Shown in pieces: positions 60,647-64,000 of a stretch of DNA of 64,000 bases. Positions within the stretch are counted from its first letter, which is position 1. Each line of letters begins with the position of its first letter. Both the position numbers and the translations under genes were made by a program. The stretch is from a bacterium (GTDB lineage Bacteria; Myxococcota; UBA727; JAUIJE01), in NCBI GenBank assembly GCA_030431455.1, contig JAUIJE010000006.1, positions 372,001 to 436,000 on the forward strand, written 5' to 3'. The notes under the pieces are model-generated. The model worked only from the letters and a program-made list of their open reading frames with translations. It ran no database searches and had not been told where the DNA came from.

Positions 60647-61051
60647 ATGAAAACGGCCCTCCGCGTCCTGTCCGGCTCCGCCGCCGCGTTGTTGTTGTTC
60701 CTCACCGCGTGTTTTCCGGGGCAGCGGGAGCTGTTTTGCGAGGTGGGCGAAAGCCGCGACTGTTTCTGCGCGGCCGACGAGAACGGCCGGGTGCCCGACG
60801 GCAGCCAGGTGTGCTCGACCTCCGGGAGCTGGTCGGTGTGCGATTGCAGCGACGACACCGGTGACGGGGATGGCGACGGTGACGGGGATGGCGACGGTGA
60901 CGGTGACGGGGATGGCGACGGTGACGCCGACGCCGGGGCCATGGACGCCGCCGACCCGGTCGACGCCAGCGACCCCGCCGACGCGAGCGACCCCGCCGAC
61001 GCCAGCGATCCGGCCGATGCCGGCGGCGCCGACGCCGCCGACGCGAACTGA
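60647..61051 (+). CDS. Small lipoprotein with Asp-Gly and Asp-Ala-Ser-Asp-Pro repeats
   Basis: 134 residues. Lipobox LFLTAC (Cys22), a small cysteine-rich N-terminal domain ([43 protein letters not shown]), then a tail of about 20 Asp-Gly dipeptides and DASDPA repeats. The tail is encoded by near-exact 18-bp tandem repeats (60860-60925 and 60962-61015). It is very acidic and probably flexible, possibly cation binding or spacer-like. ATG 60647; no family recognised. Confidence 0.65.
   Translation: MKTALRVLSGSAAALLLFLTACFPGQRELFCEVGESRDCFCAADENGRVPDGSQVCSTSGSWSVCDCSDDTGDGDGDGDGDGDGDGDGDGDGDADAGAMDAADPVDASDPADASDPADASDPADAGGADAADAN
60860..61015 (+). repeat. Coding tandem repeats, 18-bp units, in the lipoprotein tail
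   Basis: Two arrays: unit GGTGACGGGGATGGCGAC in three copies (60860-60877, 60878-60895, 60902-60919) with a 6-bp extra part between the second and third, and unit GACGCCAGCGACCCCGCC in three copies (60962, 60980, 60998). Unit length is a multiple of three, so copy-number changes preserve the frame. Confidence 0.85.
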
Positions 61052-61073
61052 CCGCGCCATTTTCGAAGTAAAA

Positions 61074-61712
61074 TCAGATACTTAACGCGAACGTGCGCGC
61101 GGCTTGAACCATGTCGTCCGGCCACGGGCTCTCCGCCTCGAGCCGGTCCCCGCGCACGGTGACCGACAGCCGCCAGGCGTGCAGGGCCTGGCGGGGCAGG
61201 GCCGTGCACGGCGGCGTGCGGTAGCGGCGTTCGCCGAGCAGGGGGTGTCCCCGGTGGGCGAGGTGCACGCGGACTTGGTGGGTGCGCCCGGTCTCGATGC
61301 GCGCGGTGGCCGCGAACGCGGCCGGGCCACGGGCGACGACCTCCACGGTGGTGCGCGCGGGGCGGCCGGTCTCGTCGACCACCGTGCCTTGGGGGGTGCG
61401 CAGCAGCCGCGCCTCGATGGCGGTGCGGTCCCAGCCGGGCTGGCCGTGGGCCAACAGGGCATAGGTCTTGTGGCCTCGGGCCAGCGCGTCCTGGGCGTCC
61501 TTGACCCACCCGCGCCGGAGCGCGCAAAGCACAATGCCACTGGTGTCGCGGTCGAGCTGGTGCACGGCCCACACCGGGTGGCCGCGGGTCTCGCTCAGCC
61601 AACCCTCCAGGGTCCCGGGCGCGCAGTGCCCGTCCCCGGTGGTGGGCAAGCCCGCCGGCTTTTCACACAACACCAGCGCCCGGTGGTCGAGGAGGACGCG
61701 GGGCCCGGTCAC
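61074..61712 (-). CDS. RluA-family pseudouridine synthase
   Basis: 212 residues. RNA-modifying enzyme that isomerises uridine in rRNA or tRNA. Catalytic motif HQLDRDTSG (Asp54) in place of the usual HRLDRxTSG, plus [15 protein letters not shown] at the N-terminus, [11 protein letters not shown], and [27 protein letters not shown]. Short for the family: no S4 domain. It begins with GTG 61712, which overlaps the stop of the SpoU methyltransferase gene, so both RNA-modifying enzymes are coupled. The target site cannot be inferred. Confidence 0.9.
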   Translation of the reverse strand: MTGPRVLLDHRALVLCEKPAGLPTTGDGHCAPGTLEGWLSETRGHPVWAVHQLDRDTSGIVLCALRRGWVKDAQDALARGHKTYALLAHGQPGWDRTAIEARLLRTPQGTVVDETGRPARTTVEVVARGPAAFAATARIETGRTHQVRVHLAHRGHPLLGERRYRTPPCTALPRQALHAWRLSVTVRGDRLEAESPWPDDMVQAARTFALSI

Positions 61713-62461
61713 GACGAGGTCAGGACCCGGCGGTGGGCCTCGGACAGAATCGCGCTCGCCGCGCAGGCGATGTTCAAGCTCTCGACGTGGCCGGTGCCGG
61801 GGATGGTCACGGTGGCGTCCGCGGCGTCGAGCCAGAAGTCGCTGAGCCCGTCGCGCTCCGCCCCGAACACCACCGCGCAGGGGGGCGCCAACGCCGCGTC
61901 GTCGTACAGGCTGAGCGCGGCCCGGGGAGAGGTGGCCACCACCCGGTAGCCCTTTTCCCGGAGCGCGTCCAATGCTGTGGCATTGTCCCCGTAGGCCATG
62001 GGCATCGACTCGGCCGCGCCCTGGGCGGTGCGGAACATCGCCGGGGAGCGGGTCGCGCTCTCCTCAGTGCACAACACCGCCCCCACATCGAAGTGGGCGC
62101 ACACCCGCAAAATCGCGCCGAGGTTGTGCGGGTCCTTGATGTCCTCGAGCACCACCGCGAGCTTGCCCGCGGCGTGGTTGAGCGCCTCTTTGCAGAGCCA
62201 GGGGCGCGGGGCCTTGGCCAGGAAGAACACGCCCTCGTGATGGGTGCTGCGCGCGATCTTGTCGAGCTCGGCCCGCGGAACGATGCGGTCGAGCACGCCC
62301 TCCTCCTTGGCCCACTGGAGGATCGCGCGGTGGGTGCGCATCTCCTCGCGGGCGATGTAGACCCGCACAATGTCTTTGCGCCGGCGCTCAAACACCGCCC
62401 GGCACGCGTGGGTGCCCTGGATGCGCTCCTCGTCGTCCTTGCCTTTGTACCGACCGCCCAT
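61709..62461 (-). CDS. SpoU/TrmH-type RNA methyltransferase
   Basis: 250 residues from ATG 62461. An N-terminal substrate-binding domain (about 5-80, GTHACRAVFERRRKDIVRVYIAREEMRTH and THHEGVFFLAKAPRPWL) and the SPOUT knot: VVLEDIKDPHNLGAILRVCAHFDVGAVLCTEE, KGYRVVATSPRA, VFGAERDGLS and GHVESLNIACAASAIL, the SAM-binding knot with the conserved Asn. Such enzymes make 2'-O-methylated ribose in rRNA or tRNA. The upstream frame extension is antisense to other sequence and was not used. Confidence 0.92.
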   Translation of the reverse strand: MGGRYKGKDDEERIQGTHACRAVFERRRKDIVRVYIAREEMRTHRAILQWAKEEGVLDRIVPRAELDKIARSTHHEGVFFLAKAPRPWLCKEALNHAAGKLAVVLEDIKDPHNLGAILRVCAHFDVGAVLCTEESATRSPAMFRTAQGAAESMPMAYGDNATALDALREKGYRVVATSPRAALSLYDDAALAPPCAVVFGAERDGLSDFWLDAADATVTIPGTGHVESLNIACAASAILSEAHRRVLTSS

Positions 62462-62495
62462 GGGCCCCGGATAGCACACCGCACCCGGTTGGCCC

Positions 62496-62900
62496 TCACC
62501 AGCCGTCGGCCTCCCAGCGGGCGCAGGCGTCGACGACATGCACCGCGCGCCCGTCGGACCCGATGCGCCAGGTGTCGCCCGCGACGATGCTGCCCGGGCG
62601 GCCCACGGCCACGAACACAAAGCCGTCGCCCACCCGGGCCAGGCTGTGGTGGTAGCGGCCGCCGGGGGGAAAGCTCATGCCCAGCGCGTCGAGGGTGCCG
62701 GCGTAGCGGTCCCATTCCCCGCGGTGCGCTTCCTGGGCCACAAAGGCCGCGGCCAGCGTCGTGCGCACGTCGCTGGCCCGGGCCGCGCAGGTGTGACGCT
62801 GCCAGCGGACGACCCCCTGGTGGGTGACGGTGGCCCCCGCCGCGAGCAGCACCAACAGGAGCACCACCCGTTCGGCGCTGTGCGCGCTCCGCCATGTCAT
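62496..62900 (-). CDS. Small membrane-anchored protein, pilin-like
   Basis: 134 residues from ATG 62900. One N-terminal hydrophobic segment (VVLLLVLLAAGATV), then DVRTTLAAAFVAQEAHRGEWDRYAGTLDALGMSFPPGGRYHHSLARVGDGFVFVAVGRPG. The layout recalls type IV pseudopilins, in which a helix is followed by a short beta C-terminus and DALGW-like text, but the canonical G-F-T-L-x-E processing site is absent, so assignment to pilins is uncertain. It overlaps by 4 bp the gene upstream and precedes the SpoU gene on the same strand. Confidence 0.5.
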   Translation of the reverse strand: MTWRSAHSAERVVLLLVLLAAGATVTHQGVVRWQRHTCAARASDVRTTLAAAFVAQEAHRGEWDRYAGTLDALGMSFPPGGRYHHSLARVGDGFVFVAVGRPGSIVAGDTWRIGSDGRAVHVVDACARWEADGW

Positions 62901-63232
62901 TGGAACAACTCGAAACAGCGGCACACGTGCCGCGGCAGGATGACCAAGGCCACGTACGCCAAGGCGTAGGGCACGAGCACCACCAGGGTCAGGCCGGCGC
63001 TGGCGCAGGCCCGGGCCACGGGCTGGAGGCGGGGCTCGAGCACCAGGCGCGGCCGGCCCGGCCACGCCCACCGGCGCCGGGCGGCGCAAAAGGCCCGGAC
63101 CCGGCCGGGGCGGGGCTGCGCAACCTGCGCACCGTCGTCGGGCAGCGTGCGCAGGTCGGGCGCGGCGGGGTCGGGCCCCCGCGGGCCGCGGCCGCGCAGG
63201 GTGGGGCATTGCAGGAACGGGGACAGGTCCAT
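62897..63232 (-). CDS. Small basic membrane protein of unknown function
   Basis: 111 residues from ATG 63232, supported by CCGGAGGTGG just upstream (strong Shine-Dalgarno). The N-terminal 60 residues are basic and Pro/Arg-rich; one hydrophobic helix (AGLTLVVLVPYALAYVALVIL) lies near residue 85, ending in PRHVCRCFELFQ with a Cys pair. No family recognised. The stop overlaps the next small gene by 4 bp, so both are made together. Confidence 0.5.
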   Translation of the reverse strand: MDLSPFLQCPTLRGRGPRGPDPAAPDLRTLPDDGAQVAQPRPGRVRAFCAARRRWAWPGRPRLVLEPRLQPVARACASAGLTLVVLVPYALAYVALVILPRHVCRCFELFQ

Positions 63233-63281
63233 GACCACCTCCGGCCCGGTTGATTCCGAAAACCGTGCCAAGGAGGCGACC

Positions 63282-63309
63282 AAAAAAAACGCGCCCCCGG
63301 CGGGGCGCG
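63282..63309 (-). terminator. Intrinsic terminator of the right-edge gene
   Basis: Minus-strand stem CGCGCCCC/GGGGCGCG (63302-63309 with 63290-63297), short loop, then eight T residues (63282-63289). Confidence 0.85.
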
Positions 63310-63332
63310 CTTTGGGCCGAAGCGGCGGGCGC

Positions 63333-64000
63333 TCAGGTGGGCACGCCCACCGCGGGGTCGTTGAGCTGGGCGAGCACTGCGGGGTCGAGCCCCTCTTTGT
63401 ACTTGCGCACGATGCTCATGCTGCCGGTGTAGTCATGGTGCTCCGCCCCAATGAGGCTGGACAGGGACCGGAGCTCGAGCTCGGGCGGGAAGTTCAACGT
63501 GGTGAGCAGCCCTTGCCACACCTGCGGGTCCCGGCCCCAGCGGTTGCTGTCGTACTCGAGCAGCGCCGCGGCGAAGGTCAGCGCCATCAGCTTGCGATCG
63601 GTGACCGACAGGTCCGGCGACCAGGAGCTGCCTTGGCCCGCGTCCATCATCAGCTGGTAGCCGCCGATGGCGCGCAGGGCCTCGACGGACATGTGGGCGA
63701 AGTTCTTGTTCACCCGCATCTCGAGCGATTCGATGCCGTCGATGGTGGCCTTGTCGAACTTGATGATCTTGTTGGCCTCGCCCGGGCCGGGCTCAAAGTA
63801 GCCCGCGCCGATGACGTTCTGCTTTTTCCATTTCTGGGTGTGGGTGTTGTAGCCGGTGGCGGTGTTGATCCCCATGGCCGCGATGTGGGCCCGGGTCCCG
63901 TCGAGCAGGTCCGCGGGGCGGCCGGGATCGATGGGGGTCCACTCCCGGGCGGTGTCCTCGGCGACCTTTTGGGCATCGAAGTGCACCAGCTTGTCGAGGA
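63333..64000 (-). CDS. Unknown protein, C-terminal part (cut by right window edge)
   Basis: About 222 C-terminal residues of a larger protein; the frame remains open to the window end (reading LDKLVHFDAQKVAEDTAREW). Mixed helical sequence with ATGYNTHTQKWKKQNVIGAGYFEPGPGEANKIIKFDKATIDGIESLEMRVNKNFAHMSVEALRAIGGYQLMMDAGQGSSWSPD and ending NDPAVGVPT. I recognise no catalytic or membrane motif. The gene ends 24 bp before a strong intrinsic terminator. With only a C-terminal part visible, no function is offered. Confidence 0.55.
   Translation of the reverse strand, partial: LDKLVHFDAQKVAEDTAREWTPIDPGRPADLLDGTRAHIAAMGINTATGYNTHTQKWKKQNVIGAGYFEPGPGEANKIIKFDKATIDGIESLEMRVNKNFAHMSVEALRAIGGYQLMMDAGQGSSWSPDLSVTDRKLMALTFAAALLEYDSNRWGRDPQVWQGLLTTLNFPPELELRSLSSLIGAEHHDYTGSMSIVRKYKEGLDPAVLAQLNDPAVGVPT

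Larger units (their letters stand above)
1970..62379. repeat. Dispersed 12-bp word CAATG-N4-TGC (18 exact sites)
   Basis: Forward: 1970-1981, 4967-4978, 10624-10635, 19862-19873, 23826-23837, 39805-39816, 40979-40990, 41246-41257, 42302-42313, 58714-58725, 62368-62379. Reverse: 2683-2694, 6165-6176, 8113-8124, 8916-8927, 9691-9702, 28065-28076, 29115-29126. Position 6 is always C or T and position 13 is A in half the sites. Four exact CAATGTCTTTGC, three CAATGTGCCTGC, three CAATGCCGCTGC. Four longer relatives have two extra bases (CAATG-N6-TGC: 3856-3869, 4460-4473, 38711-38724, 48485-48498). All 18 exact sites lie inside genes, sense or antisense. Confidence 0.7.

Noticed and set aside
1-64000. 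Simple excess of CATTG/CAATG
   Set aside because: By eye the roughly 70-75 sites are near the base-composition expectation; only the longer CAATG-N4-TGC word is clearly enriched.
1-64000. Insertion sequences, prophage, tRNA or rRNA genes
   Set aside because: No transposase, integrase, cloverleaf or rRNA-like sequence was recognised.

Overview
This window looks like a stretch of chromosome from a Myxococcota-type bacterium (former Deltaproteobacteria). The evidence is very high GC with strongly GC-ended codons, a secreted metalloprotease ending in a MYXO-CTERM-like sorting tail (16457-17215), many lipoproteins with Asp/Pro-rich tails, Hanks-type kinase and roadblock/PATAN signalling proteins, two MshEN-domain proteins, and several common GTG/TTG starts. 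The genus cannot be read from the sequence. I see no rRNA, tRNA, insertion sequence, prophage or CRISPR array; nothing marks the region as recently acquired.

Layout. 1-5225: PRPP synthetase (cut by the left edge), a YbeD-like protein and TamB. 5226-7642: a palindromic repeat pair, then a modular peptidoglycan-active protein. 7893-11595: amidohydrolase, ferredoxin and PyrD, translationally coupled, facing CoaBC. 11662-14654: HEAT-repeat protein and MreB, followed by a five-copy 19-bp tandem repeat. 14969-20156 (minus strand): nitroreductase, membrane protein, matrixin-like protease, acidic lipoprotein, Ser/Thr kinase. 20295-21485: BamB-like propeller lipoprotein. 21577-25031 (minus strand): five tightly packed genes encoding an ABC-ATPase/dual-specificity-phosphatase fusion, a roadblock protein, a PATAN-roadblock protein, a truncated globin with a zinc ribbon, and a CDGSH iron-sulfur protein. 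This is my best candidate for an undescribed system. 25193-30043: FolE, then a LON-domain protein and three exported proteins in a coupled operon. 30105-36207: two MshEN proteins (one with a tail of about 900 disordered residues) and the two ATPases of an oligopeptide importer. 36310-39946: an Ala-rich protein, LemA, and a caspase-fold lipoprotein. 40014-43986 (minus strand): tandem-HTH TetR regulator, rifampicin-phosphotransferase-like enzyme, half-size permease. 44068-48857: Mrp facing a thiS-thiG-thiC-thiE cluster. 48879-53275: envelope proteins of unknown function, a SRAP protein, a GGDEF protein with two degenerate receiver domains and a 49-residue membrane protein. 53303-56454: ferritin-like protein with its TetR regulator, then ArsR, SRPBCC and alpha/beta hydrolase. 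56588-64000: beta-propeller lipoprotein, MsrA, Asp-rich lipoprotein, RNA-modification enzymes, small membrane proteins and an unknown protein cut by the right edge.

A second scale of structure runs through the whole window. A bipartite 12-bp word, CAATG-N4-TGC, occurs 18 times on both strands, mostly inside genes and in more than one reading frame, often forcing codons that are otherwise rare here. This is far more often than the frequency of CAATG predicts. It behaves like a highly iterated motif, such as an uptake sequence or nucleoid-protein site, rather than a coding feature.

Regulatory sites visible directly are a 25-bp dyad shared by a TetR gene and the neighbouring ferritin-like gene, a 22-bp palindrome over the -35 box of an apparently leaderless arsR gene, and several intrinsic terminators.
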